A stretch of 64,000 nt of DNA, from contig OZ252006.1 in NCBI GenBank assembly GCA_965247175.1, forward strand, positions 1,860,001 through 1,924,000, read 5' to 3'. The notes beneath the pieces are model-generated. The model ran no database searches, was not told the origin of the DNA, and saw nothing but the letters and a program-made list of their open reading frames with translations. The position numbers and the translations under genes are program-made. Shown here one piece after another: positions 32,653-41,651 of the stretch (position 1 is its first letter; each line of letters opens with the position of its first letter). The DNA comes from JANQMX01 sp965247175. Its GTDB lineage: Bacteria > Pseudomonadota > Alphaproteobacteria > Kiloniellales > DSM-21159.

Positions 32653-34884
32653 GTGCGCCGCGGGAGCTCCTGTCGCCAACGCGCATCCGCGCGTGGCGCT
32701 TCGGGTCGAATTGCAGTGCGTCTGGGTCCTAGCGAGCTTCTTGTCTGGGCAGTACTTGCGCTTGCCTTGTTCTTCTGCCTCGCCACCGGCCAGGCCTGGG
32801 GCCAGGATGAGCTGCCCGCCCTGATCACCGCTGACGAGCTGCGATACGACGAGGAGCTGGGTGTCGTCACCGCAATCGGCAATGTCGAGATCTCTCGCGA
32901 CGAGCGCGTGCTGCTGGCGGACACCGTCAGCTACAACGAGCGAACCGACGTGGTGACCGCGAGCGGCAACGTCTCACTGCTCGAACCGAGCGGCGAGGTG
33001 CTCTTCGCCGACTTCGTCGAGCTGACCGGCGATCTGCAGGAAGGGGTGGTGGAAACCCTGCGCGTGCTCTTCGCCGATGGACGAACCCGCATGGCCGCAA
33101 TCTCGGGCCAGCGGGTGGAGGGCCGGCGGACAATTCTCAACAACGCCGTCTACAGCCCTTGCGAACTCTGTCGTGAAGACCCGCAAAAGGCGCCCCTTTG
33201 GCAGATCCGGGCGAGCGAAATCGAGCATGATCAGGAGGAGCGCAGCGTTACCTACCGAGACGCGCGCTTCGAAATCCTAGGCATACCTGTTGCCTATTCG
33301 CCTTACTTCTCCCATCCCGATCCCACTGTGACCCGCAAGAGTGGCTTTCTCGCGCCGACATTCGGCAGCAACGGCGACCTCGGTTTCTTCTACGGACAGC
33401 CCTACTTCTGGGTCATTTCGCCCGATAAGGACCTGACCTTCACACCGGTGATGACGACGGGCCAAGGGCCCTACGGCTCACTCCGCTACCGCCAACTTTT
33501 CGAGTTCGGAGAAGTCGATCTGCGCGGCAGCGCGACCGTGGCCGATCGGGAACGCAGCGACGGCTCTACCGCGAGCGACCAATTTCGCGGACACCTGGAT
33601 CTGCGCGGCATCTTCGACCTGACGGACGTCTGGCGGACAGACTTCTCCATCCAGCGGGCGACCGACGATACCTACAAGCGCGTCTACGGTTTCGGTTCCG
33701 AGTCCCGCCTGCGCAGCAACATTACCTTGGAGGGATTTCGCGGCCGCAACTACACGAACCTGAGCGGCATCGCCTTTCAGACGCAGCGCGAAGACGAAGA
33801 AGACGAAGAGCAGCCGCTCGTACTGCCAGACCTATCCTACAACTTCGTCAGTGAGCCGAGCGCCATCGGCGGCTTTTTCGAGGTTGACGCCGGTGCCTTG
33901 GCGCTAACCCGCGACGACGGGCGCGACACGCGGCGCCTGTCTTTCCGCGGCGCCTGGTCGGTGTCCCACATAGGACGCATCGGCGATATCTACGACTTCA
34001 CAGCGAGCCTGCAGACCGATGGCTATTGGGTCGATGGCGACCCGACGGTTAGCGGCGGGTTCGATGCCGGCAGCGAGGACAGCGAGCTGACGGGCCGCGT
34101 CTTTCCGCAGGCCGCTCTGACTTGGCGTTATCCCTGGATGGCGTCATTCGAGAACGGAGACAGCCACATCTTCGAGCCAGTGGTTCAGGGTGTCGTCGCG
34201 CCGACCGACGGCAACAGCAACAGCATTCCCAATGAGGACAGCCAGGACTTCGAATTCACCGACAGTAACTTCCTGGAACCCGATCGCTTTTCCGGGGTCG
34301 ACAGGGTCGACAGCGGCCAGCGGATTGACTACGGGCTGCAGTACAACTGGCTCAGCCAGGCTCGGAGCCTGTCCGAGGTCTTTCTCGGGCAAAGCTATCG
34401 CTTCTCCGGTGACCAGAATTTCGCCGAGGAAACGGGCGCACAGACCGATTTCTCCGATCTAGTCGGGCGCGTTGTCCTTCAGCCTATTCCAGAGTTCCAG
34501 TTCTCATATCGCTTTCGCTTTGATTCGACGAGCCTGCAGGCGCGCAGCAGCAGCGTCTTCACGCGCTTCGGTGTCCCGGAATTCAATGTCCAGGTGAACT
34601 ACCTTTTCCGCGAAGATAGCCGCTTGGTGGAAGACGAAACAGAAGATCGGGAAGAACTGCAGATTGCCGTGCAAAGCCAGCTTACGGATCAGCTGAAGGT
34701 CAGGCTGAGCAACTTGCGGGACCTGGAGGACGATCAGAACCTGCGAACTCGACTCGATCTCACCTACGAAGACGAATGCGTGGTTGTTCGGCTCATCGGC
34801 GAACGCACCGAATTCGAGGACCGGGAGATCGAACCCGACAACTCGGTCAGGGTCCAGTTCAAGCTGAAGTTTTCTGGCCTCTGA
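32653..34884 (+). CDS. lptD: LPS assembly outer-membrane protein LptD
   Basis: Outer-membrane translocon that inserts lipopolysaccharide into the outer leaflet. The 743-residue protein has a long signal region ending at about QAWGQ, an N-terminal OstA-like beta-jellyroll domain (LITADELRYDEE and following), then a large beta-barrel domain rich in alternating residues, ending in a phenylalanine-containing strand typical of outer-membrane barrels. Cysteines at SPCELC and DECVV could form the inter-domain disulfides needed in E. coli LptD. GTG start at 32653 with GGAGGG upstream. First gene of a line to surA and pdxA. Confidence 0.93.
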   Translation: MRRGSSCRQRASARGASGRIAVRLGPSELLVWAVLALALFFCLATGQAWGQDELPALITADELRYDEELGVVTAIGNVEISRDERVLLADTVSYNERTDVVTASGNVSLLEPSGEVLFADFVELTGDLQEGVVETLRVLFADGRTRMAAISGQRVEGRRTILNNAVYSPCELCREDPQKAPLWQIRASEIEHDQEERSVTYRDARFEILGIPVAYSPYFSHPDPTVTRKSGFLAPTFGSNGDLGFFYGQPYFWVISPDKDLTFTPVMTTGQGPYGSLRYRQLFEFGEVDLRGSATVADRERSDGSTASDQFRGHLDLRGIFDLTDVWRTDFSIQRATDDTYKRVYGFGSESRLRSNITLEGFRGRNYTNLSGIAFQTQREDEEDEEQPLVLPDLSYNFVSEPSAIGGFFEVDAGALALTRDDGRDTRRLSFRGAWSVSHIGRIGDIYDFTASLQTDGYWVDGDPTVSGGFDAGSEDSELTGRVFPQAALTWRYPWMASFENGDSHIFEPVVQGVVAPTDGNSNSIPNEDSQDFEFTDSNFLEPDRFSGVDRVDSGQRIDYGLQYNWLSQARSLSEVFLGQSYRFSGDQNFAEETGAQTDFSDLVGRVVLQPIPEFQFSYRFRFDSTSLQARSSSVFTRFGVPEFNVQVNYLFREDSRLVEDETEDREELQIAVQSQLTDQLKVRLSNLRDLEDDQNLRTRLDLTYEDECVVVRLIGERTEFEDREIEPDNSVRVQFKLKFSGL

Positions 34885-35044
34885 TGAGGTTGCTTCAGCG
34901 GCACCAGTCGACCGACTGCTTATTGTGACGACGCCGGCGCAGTCCTATAATTGTCGCAAGGGTCGGACGCTATTTGCACTCAAAGCGAGACTGACCATGG
35001 ATCGGGAAACGCGCCCTAGAACTTTTACGCCCTGTACGGAGAAA

Positions 35045-36301
35045 ATGACAAAGCGCAGATCAGCCCGTTCGATCGGCGCGGCCGCGATTCTGCTGCTGGC
35101 TGCTCTATGGCCGTTCGGCAGCAACGCCCAGGAAAGCGTGCGGGCGGCCGCCGTGGTCAACGACGAGGTCATCTCCATGATGGATCTTGTGATGCGACTC
35201 CGCCTCGCATTGCTGTCATCCGGCCTCGACGATACCAACGAGAACCGCAATCGCCTGCTCCGCCCTGTCCTGCGGCAACTGATTGACGAAAGCTTAAGAT
35301 TGCAGGAAGCTGAGAGACTCGACCTCAGGCCGCAGGAAGAAGACGTGCGCAACGCATTTGTCGAGGTTGCCCAGCAGAACAACCTGTCGCCGGAGCGTTT
35401 CGTTGAGCTCTTGCAGCAGCGCAATATCCTGCCGACGGCCATCATGGATCAGGTTCGTGCCGCATTAACCTGGCAGCTCCTGATCAACCGGCGCCTGCGT
35501 CGCCAGGTCGATGTGACGGACGAGGACGTCGACTTCGTGTTTGACCAGAGGATGCACCGTCAATCGCAGCGTCAGTTCCGCGTGTTTGAGATCTTCATCA
35601 GCTTCGATCAGCCGGAAGACGAGGCAGAGGCCCGGGCAACCGTTGAGCAGCTGCGCGAACAGCTTAACGCCGGCGCTCCTTTCCGGGCCCTTGCCTCTCA
35701 GTTCTCTCAGGCCGCAAGCGCCAACCGTGGCGGCGATCTCGGTTGGGTCATTCCAGGCGAGCTGCCAGAAGAGCTCGACGCTGCGCTGGCGCAAATGAAC
35801 GCCGGCGATTTGTCAGCCCCGATCCGGTCCTTCGGCGGTTACTACCTCATCGGCTTGATGGATGAGCGGCAAGGCGGTGATGAACAACTAGAGCGCCTTC
35901 GGCTCGCCCGCATGGTGTTCCCGCTTCAGGCTGGCGGAAACCTGCGCCAGTTCGCGGCCCAGGTCGACCAGGCGACGTCCCAATTGGAAGGTTGTCAGTC
36001 GACCGCCGGGATCGGCGCGGTGATCGACAACGCGCAGGTCAATGTCGCCGAGCAGGTGAACCCACGTTCCCTGCCGGAAGAAGTTCGCGGCTTGCTCGAT
36101 ACGCTCGAGATCGGTCAGCCGAGCCCCATTATCCAGACTCCCGAAGGGTTTGTCGTCTTGATGGTCTGCGACCGCCAGCAGGGCGAGGCTCTGAGCAAAG
36201 AGCGAGTGGAACGCGATCTTGAGCAAGAACAGTTGAATATCCTAGTGCGGCGCTACATGCGGGACCTGCGTCGCACCGCCAATGTCGACATCCGCCTATA
36301 G
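35045..36301 (+). CDS. surA: Periplasmic chaperone / peptidyl-prolyl isomerase SurA
   Basis: A 418-residue SurA-type protein that helps fold outer-membrane proteins such as LptD. Its signal peptide ends near GSNAQ. A SurA N-terminal domain comes next (VVNDEVISMMD), then a parvulin domain with QFRVFEIFIS, GGDLGWVIPGELPEE and GGYYLIGL. A second, weaker parvulin-like stretch may lie at the C-terminus. The ATG at 35045 gives a normal signal peptide and has GGAGA just upstream; earlier in-frame starts at 34925 and 34997 would give an unusually long n-region. Directly after lptD. Confidence 0.9.
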   Translation: MTKRRSARSIGAAAILLLAALWPFGSNAQESVRAAAVVNDEVISMMDLVMRLRLALLSSGLDDTNENRNRLLRPVLRQLIDESLRLQEAERLDLRPQEEDVRNAFVEVAQQNNLSPERFVELLQQRNILPTAIMDQVRAALTWQLLINRRLRRQVDVTDEDVDFVFDQRMHRQSQRQFRVFEIFISFDQPEDEAEARATVEQLREQLNAGAPFRALASQFSQAASANRGGDLGWVIPGELPEELDAALAQMNAGDLSAPIRSFGGYYLIGLMDERQGGDEQLERLRLARMVFPLQAGGNLRQFAAQVDQATSQLEGCQSTAGIGAVIDNAQVNVAEQVNPRSLPEEVRGLLDTLEIGQPSPIIQTPEGFVVLMVCDRQQGEALSKERVERDLEQEQLNILVRRYMRDLRRTANVDIRL

Positions 36302-36328
36302 CGCGGGTATCCGCGGAAGGAGAGCTGC

Positions 36329-37327
36329 TTGGCCAAGCCGCTGGCACTGACGATGGGTGAGCCGGCCGGGATCGGTGGGGAGCTGACGCTCTTGGCTTGG
36401 CGGGAATCTCAGCGCGACAGCGTGCCGACCTTCTTCGTTGTCGACGATGCCCGTCGCCTATCCGATCTGGCGGCACGGCTGGATTGGAAAGTGGCCGTAC
36501 GGGAAATCCAGTCCCCGGAGCAGGCGGAGGAGATCTTCCCCGACGCCCTGCCCGTCTGGCCGCTCGCCGTCAGCGAAGAGGTGACACTCGGCAAACCCGA
36601 CGCCGCGACGGCCAAGTCTGTTATCGCCTCGATCGAGCACGCGGTCGCCGCGGTCAGAACCAACCGAGCCGGCGCCGTAGTGACCAACCCAATCCAGAAA
36701 AGCGCACTGGCAGCCGGCGGTTTCAATCATCCAGGGCATACCGAGTTTCTCGCCACACTCGACGAAGCAGCTCATCTCCCTGTGATGATGCTGGCGATCG
36801 ACGAGTTGAAGGTGGTTCCGGTCACCATTCATCTGCCGCTTCGCGAAGTGGCTGGCCAGCTGACCACAGCGGCAATCGTTCACGGTGCCACCGTAACCGC
36901 CGCGGCCCTGACAAGAGATTTCGGGATTGGCTCACCCCGCATTGCCATCTCCGGGCTCAACCCTCATGCCGGCGAAGGCGGGCTGCTCGGCGAGGAGGAA
37001 CAGACGGTCATCGAACCTGCGATCAAGGCCCTTGTCGAGCAGGGCTACGACGTGTCAGGGCCCTATCCGGCGGACAGCCTGTTCCACGAAGCGGCGCGGC
37101 GCGGCTACGACGTGGCGATCTGCATGTACCACGATCAAGCGCTTATCCCGCTCAAGACCCTGGACTACCACAACGGGGTCAACGTGACGCTCGGACTCAG
37201 CTTCATCCGTACCTCGCCCGATCACGGCACGGCACTCGACATCGCCGGCCAGGGCACGGCAGACCCCCGTAGCCTGCTGGCTGCATTGCGCATGGCGGCG
37301 CGCATGGCCGAGCAACGCGCTCAATAA
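36329..37327 (+). CDS. pdxA: 4-hydroxythreonine-4-phosphate dehydrogenase
   Basis: A 332-residue NAD-dependent enzyme of the vitamin B6 (pyridoxal phosphate) route. It shows the N-terminal MGEPAGIGGE, the metal-binding histidine in HPGHTEFLA, and CMYHDQALIPLK near the C-terminus. The start is TTG at 36329 with AAGGAGAG upstream. It lies in the usual surA-pdxA-rsmA order, after a 27-base gap and 16 bases before the next gene. Confidence 0.96.
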   Translation: MAKPLALTMGEPAGIGGELTLLAWRESQRDSVPTFFVVDDARRLSDLAARLDWKVAVREIQSPEQAEEIFPDALPVWPLAVSEEVTLGKPDAATAKSVIASIEHAVAAVRTNRAGAVVTNPIQKSALAAGGFNHPGHTEFLATLDEAAHLPVMMLAIDELKVVPVTIHLPLREVAGQLTTAAIVHGATVTAAALTRDFGIGSPRIAISGLNPHAGEGGLLGEEEQTVIEPAIKALVEQGYDVSGPYPADSLFHEAARRGYDVAICMYHDQALIPLKTLDYHNGVNVTLGLSFIRTSPDHGTALDIAGQGTADPRSLLAALRMAARMAEQRAQ

Positions 37328-37343
37328 CCCAACTATCGACAGC

Positions 37344-38216
37344 GTGGCAGAAGCTCAACAGGACCCGCTTCTTGCACTGCCGCCGCTGCGCGAGGTGATC
37401 GCCAGCTTCGGCTTGCGGGCACGAAAGCAGCTCGGCCAGAACTTCATTCTGGATCTGAATCTGACGCGGCGCATTGCCCGCGCGGCCGGCGATCTCGGCA
37501 CGGGAACGACCATCGAGGTTGGGCCAGGACCCGGCGGTTTAACTCGAGCCCTGATGCTGGAGGGCGCCGCCAAGGTCATTGCCATCGAGAAGGACCCTCG
37601 ATGTCTTGCCGCCCTTGCCGAGCTTGCCAACGCAAGCGACGGGCGCTTGCAGGTGATCGAGGCTGATGCGCTTAAGACCCGCTTCACGCAGCTTGGCGAT
37701 ACCCCGCGGCGCATCGTCGCCAACCTGCCCTACAACATTGCAACGCCGCTGCTGATCAACTGGCTCGACAGCATTGCCGAAGAGTCCCGGACGTTCGACT
37801 CGCTAACTCTGATGTTTCAGCAGGAGGTTGCCGAACGGCTGCACGCGGCCCCCGCAACCAAGGCCTACGGGCGACTGAGCGTCCTGACCCAATGGCTCTG
37901 CGACTGCCGGCCGCTGTTTCTGATCGCCCCAAGCGCCTTCGTCCCACCGCCCAAGGTGACCTCCGCGGTGGTGCAGCTCATTCCCCTAGCTGAACCGCGA
38001 GCGACCGCAAGGCTGTCGACGCTGGAGCGCGTCACCGCTGCCGCCTTCGGACAGCGGCGCAAGACGCTGCGTCAGGCACTCAAACCGCTCGGCGTGCCCG
38101 CTCAGGATCTCCTGAGCCATGCCGAAATCGACGGTAGCCGACGAGGGGAAACACTGACGGTGGAAGAGTTCTGCACCCTCGCTGAGGTGCTGGATAGGCT
38201 CGAAGCCAGCGCTTAA
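37344..38216 (+). CDS. rsmA: 16S rRNA dimethyladenosine transferase RsmA (KsgA)
   Basis: A 290-residue SAM-dependent methylase that dimethylates two adenines at the 3' end of 16S rRNA during small-subunit assembly. The SAM motif is VGPGPGGLTR, and the catalytic motif NLPYNIATPLL is intact. A GTG at 37344 starts the protein. The TAA stop overlaps the stop of the convergent gmk gene in a shared TTAA at 38213-38216. Confidence 0.96.
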   Translation: MAEAQQDPLLALPPLREVIASFGLRARKQLGQNFILDLNLTRRIARAAGDLGTGTTIEVGPGPGGLTRALMLEGAAKVIAIEKDPRCLAALAELANASDGRLQVIEADALKTRFTQLGDTPRRIVANLPYNIATPLLINWLDSIAEESRTFDSLTLMFQQEVAERLHAAPATKAYGRLSVLTQWLCDCRPLFLIAPSAFVPPPKVTSAVVQLIPLAEPRATARLSTLERVTAAAFGQRRKTLRQALKPLGVPAQDLLSHAEIDGSRRGETLTVEEFCTLAEVLDRLEASA

Positions 38217-38893
38217 GAGCGAGGCTTCAGGCTGTCGACGAAGTCGGTCAAGCCGATCTGCCGCTCGCGGCGCAGGCGCTCGGCGGCGACGATAGCCCGC
38301 ACCTTCGCGACGCTTTCGTCGATATCATCGTTGACCAGGATGTAGTCGTACTCGGGCCAATGGCTCATCTCGCTGGCCGCTTCGGCCATGCGGCGGCGCA
38401 CTTCCTCTTCTGTGTCCTGGGCTCGCCGTTTGAGCCGCGCCTCCAGCTCCTCCAAGGAGGGCGGCAGGATGAAGACGCGGACCAGGTCGTTCGGCAACTT
38501 TCCGGCAATCTGCTGGGTGCCTTGCCAGTCGATGTCGAACAGCACGTCGTGGCCCCGATCCAAAGCGGCTTCCACGGACTTGCGCGGCGTACCGTAGCTG
38601 TTGCCAAAGACCGTCGCATGCTCAAGCAGAGCGTCCTGCGCCACGAGGTCCGCAAAGTGCGCCTTGTCGATGAAATGGTAGTGGACACCATCGGTCTCGG
38701 CCGGACGTTTTGGCCGGGTCGTCACCGAAATCGAGAGCGCGAGGTTGTCTTCCTGCTCGAGCAGGGCTCGGGAGATCGTGCTCTTTCCGGCGCCTGAGGG
38801 AGATGACAGCACCAGCAGAAGACCGCGACGGTGGATAGCCGGCTGATCGCAGCCGGCACCGGCGACCTGCGACGTGGCAACAGGCCTACTCAA
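38213..38893 (-). CDS. gmk: Guanylate kinase
   Basis: Phosphorylates GMP to GDP. The phosphate loop is SSPSGAGKST, and the GMP-binding region contains SVTTRPKRP and YHFIDKAHF, as in the family. No ATG or GTG precedes the loop at a fitting distance; a TTG at 38893, overlapping the yicC stop by 8 bases, gives 226 residues and is my choice. The upstream part of the frame is antisense-like and is not coding. It ends in the TTAA shared with rsmA. Confidence 0.93.
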   Translation of the reverse strand: MSRPVATSQVAGAGCDQPAIHRRGLLLVLSSPSGAGKSTISRALLEQEDNLALSISVTTRPKRPAETDGVHYHFIDKAHFADLVAQDALLEHATVFGNSYGTPRKSVEAALDRGHDVLFDIDWQGTQQIAGKLPNDLVRVFILPPSLEELEARLKRRAQDTEEEVRRRMAEAASEMSHWPEYDYILVNDDIDESVAKVRAIVAAERLRRERQIGLTDFVDSLKPRS

Positions 38894-39749
38894 GGTTCTG
38901 CACCTGCTCGCGCAATTGCTCGATCTGGCTCTTGAGCTCGAGGCCCAGGCGGGTGAGCTCGATGTCCGAGGACTTGGAACACAGACTGTTGGCCTCTCGA
39001 TTGAACTCCTGGCACAGGAAGTCGAGCTTGCGCCCGACGGCCCCGCCTTGCTGCAACAGTGCCAGCGCGGCGTCGCAGTGAGCTTGCAGCCGATCAAGCT
39101 CCTCGCGTACGTCGGCCTTGCTCGCCAGGAGGGCGCACTCCTGCGCCAAACGTTCCGGAGCGAGTGGCGGGCTGGCTTGTAGCAGGTCATCGAGCTGCGC
39201 GGTCAATCGCGCTTGAAGCGCCGCGGGCTGAGTCGCGGCGACCCCTGCCGCTTCCCCCACCAGGCGTTCGATCTCTTGCAAGAACGATCGGACAAGCGCG
39301 GTGAGCTTCTCCCCTTCCGCCGCCCGCGCCTGAACAAGTTCCTCCAACGCCGTGGTGAAACAAGCAAGGACGGCCGCCCGCCGCCGTTCCCGCAGCTCTT
39401 CGTCCTCCGGCTCACCGGGCTCGACGACACCACGGATAGCAAGAAGGCTCTCCACATCGACCGCGCGCTCGCTGCCGTGCAGATCGCGCGCCAGCGCAAT
39501 CAGCTCCTCCAGGAGTGCGCGATTCACTTGAACGCCTGCCGACCCTGGCAAGGTTCTGAGACTCAAAGCACACTGAAAGCTACCGCGCCGACAGCGCTCT
39601 GTTATCGACGCCCGCAGCTTCTGCTCCAGGCCTTCCCAGCCCGAAGGCAGCCGGCAGCGCAGATCGAAGCCGCGACCGTTCACGCTCTTGAGTTCCCAGC
39701 TCCAGACATACTGGGCGTCGCCGCCGTCGTCGCGACCGAAACCGGTCAT
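38886..39749 (-). CDS. YicC/YloC family endoribonuclease
   Basis: A 287-residue protein of the YicC family, members of which cut RNA. It begins MTGFGRDDG, the hallmark N-terminus, has the early block LKSVNGRGFDLR, and ends in a coiled C-terminal region with FNREANSLCSKS and a run ending QLREQVQNLE. The ATG at 39749 is chosen as the family start. It sits directly upstream of gmk, whose start overlaps its stop, which is the common yicC-gmk pair. Confidence 0.92.
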   Translation of the reverse strand: MTGFGRDDGGDAQYVWSWELKSVNGRGFDLRCRLPSGWEGLEQKLRASITERCRRGSFQCALSLRTLPGSAGVQVNRALLEELIALARDLHGSERAVDVESLLAIRGVVEPGEPEDEELRERRRAAVLACFTTALEELVQARAAEGEKLTALVRSFLQEIERLVGEAAGVAATQPAALQARLTAQLDDLLQASPPLAPERLAQECALLASKADVREELDRLQAHCDAALALLQQGGAVGRKLDFLCQEFNREANSLCSKSSDIELTRLGLELKSQIEQLREQVQNLE

Positions 39750-39889
39750 GGAATGGAGTTTGCTCGACAAGGCTCTACCATCGAAAGACAAGAATGGGGC
39801 GCGAGTGGCGCTGGCCAGCGCCGCGCTGTTATAGACGGGCGGCCCGGCAGCGAGCAACGAGGCATAAGGAACGAGGCTAAGGAATCGCC

Positions 39890-40651
39890 ATGGCGCCGCA
39901 GCATATCTTGATCACCGGAGCGTCGAGCGGCATTGGACGAGCGCTGGCGCTCCACTACGCCCGCTCGGGCGCGCAGCTTTCTCTCACCGGACGTGACGCG
40001 GAGCGCCTCACTGCGGCCGCCACAGCTTGCCGCGAGGCGGGCGCAGACGTCGAGGAAGGCTTGCTCGACGTGCGGGAACGAGAGGCGTTACGCGACTGGA
40101 TCCAAGCACGCGACGCGGCAGCCCCCATCGACGTCCTGATCGCCAATGCGGGAGTTTCCGGCGGCACCGGTGGCCCCAAGGGCGAAAAGGAGGAGAAGGC
40201 TCGCCGCATCTTCGCGATCAACGTCGAGGGGGTGATCAATACCATCGCGCCGGCGATGCCCCTGATGATCGCCCGCGGCCGAGGGCAGATCGGCATCATG
40301 TCATCCCTCGCCTCTTTCCTCGGCTTTGCAGGCGCACCGGCCTATTGCGGCAGCAAGGCCGCGGTGCGGGTCTACGGCGAGGGCCTGCGCGGCGAGCTGG
40401 GCCGACGCGGCGTCGGGGTCAGCGTGATCTGCCCGGGTTTCGTCAAAAGCCCGATGACAGACAGCAACAAGTATCCCATGCCCTTTCTGATGGACAGTGA
40501 TCGGGCGGCCCGAATCATCGCAAAGGGGCTGGCACGAAATCGCGGGCGCATCGCTTTTCCCTGGCCGACCTATGCGATGGTCCGGATTCTCGGTGGGATC
40601 CCTGTGCCGGTCAGCGACTGGCTGACACGGCGTTTACCCAAGAAGGTCTAG
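39890..40651 (+). CDS. SDR family oxidoreductase
   Basis: A 253-residue classical short-chain dehydrogenase with TGASSGIGRA, NAG, and the catalytic YCGSK. The substrate cannot be told. The C-terminal 35 or so residues (PTYAMVRILGGIPVP) suggest weak membrane association, as seen in some short-chain reductases. It lies on the plus strand between mltG and yicC, which are neighbours on the minus strand in many alphaproteobacteria. Its stop is 5 bases from the mltG stop. Confidence 0.86.
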   Translation: MAPQHILITGASSGIGRALALHYARSGAQLSLTGRDAERLTAAATACREAGADVEEGLLDVREREALRDWIQARDAAAPIDVLIANAGVSGGTGGPKGEKEEKARRIFAINVEGVINTIAPAMPLMIARGRGQIGIMSSLASFLGFAGAPAYCGSKAAVRVYGEGLRGELGRRGVGVSVICPGFVKSPMTDSNKYPMPFLMDSDRAARIIAKGLARNRGRIAFPWPTYAMVRILGGIPVPVSDWLTRRLPKKV

Positions 40652-40656
40652 AGCGT

Positions 40657-41637
40657 TCAGTTGCTGTCCCGGATGCGCCGCCATGCGCGGACATTGCGGT
40701 TGTGCTCCCGCAGAGTCTTGGCAAAGGCGTGCCCCCCGTCGCCGGCCGCCACGAAATAGAGGTACTCGCTTTCGGCCGGTTGCAGCACGGCGGCGATGGC
40801 CGCGCGGCCCGGATTGGCGATGGGGCCAGGCGGCAAAGCCGGAATGACATAGGTGTTGTACGGGTGATCGACCCGCCAGTCGCGCCGGGTCAGGGCCCTG
40901 CCGAGCGGCGCCTGCCCCTCGGTGAGCGCGAAGATCACGGTGGGATCCGACTGCAGCGGCATGCCGCGGCGCAGGCGATTGATGAAGACGCTGGCCACCA
41001 GCGGTCGCTCGTCAGCGACGCCGGTTTCCTTCTCGACGATTGATGCCAAGGCGAGCGCCTCTTCGGGGGAACCGAGAGGCAAGCCCTCCTCGCGCCCGTC
41101 CCAAAGCTCGTCGAGGGTTCGCTGCATGGCGTCCGCCATGCGCTGCATGAGTTCTGCGCGGTCGTCACCGAAAGAATAGTGATAGGTCTCCGGCAAGAGG
41201 CCGCCCTGTGGCGGCACTTCGACGATCTCTCCGACCAGCGCCGGAGCCTCCTCGATGAGCTTGACGATTTCCAGCGACGTCAGCCCCTCCGGTACGGTCA
41301 AGCTGCGTGCGATGGTGCGCCCGCTTTCCAGAATCACCAGCACCTTCTCCATGGACGCGCCAGCGGGGATGAGGTACTCGCCGGCCTTCAGACGCCGCGC
41401 TTTCTCGCTCAAGCGGGCTGCAACCCCGAAGACTGTCGGGTCGGAGATAACGCCAGCTTCGGTCAGGGCCTCGGCAATGCCTTCCAGGCTGCTGCCGCGT
41501 GGGATCAGGACCAGTGTCTCCTCCTCGGTCACGCCCGGCGCCTTGAAGGTCTGGTAGCCGTAGTATGCAAAGCCTGCCAGCACGAGGCCGACAGCCACAA
41601 GCACGACAAGAAAAGTGGAGAGGATCGCGCGGCGCAC
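40657..41637 (-). CDS. mltG: Endolytic murein transglycosylase MltG
   Basis: A 326-residue membrane-anchored enzyme that cuts growing glycan strands and sets their length. One N-terminal membrane helix (about residues 5-27) is followed by a LysM-like part, then the YceG core with the catalytic glutamate in ASIVEKET and the conserved DPTVIFAL and HPYNTYVIP blocks. The GTG at 41637 starts it, 14 bases after the fabF stop, so it ends the fab operon. Confidence 0.95.
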   Translation of the reverse strand: MRRAILSTFLVVLVAVGLVLAGFAYYGYQTFKAPGVTEEETLVLIPRGSSLEGIAEALTEAGVISDPTVFGVAARLSEKARRLKAGEYLIPAGASMEKVLVILESGRTIARSLTVPEGLTSLEIVKLIEEAPALVGEIVEVPPQGGLLPETYHYSFGDDRAELMQRMADAMQRTLDELWDGREEGLPLGSPEEALALASIVEKETGVADERPLVASVFINRLRRGMPLQSDPTVIFALTEGQAPLGRALTRRDWRVDHPYNTYVIPALPPGPIANPGRAAIAAVLQPAESEYLYFVAAGDGGHAFAKTLREHNRNVRAWRRIRDSN

Positions 41638-41651
41638 GGGCGCCGGCCTGC

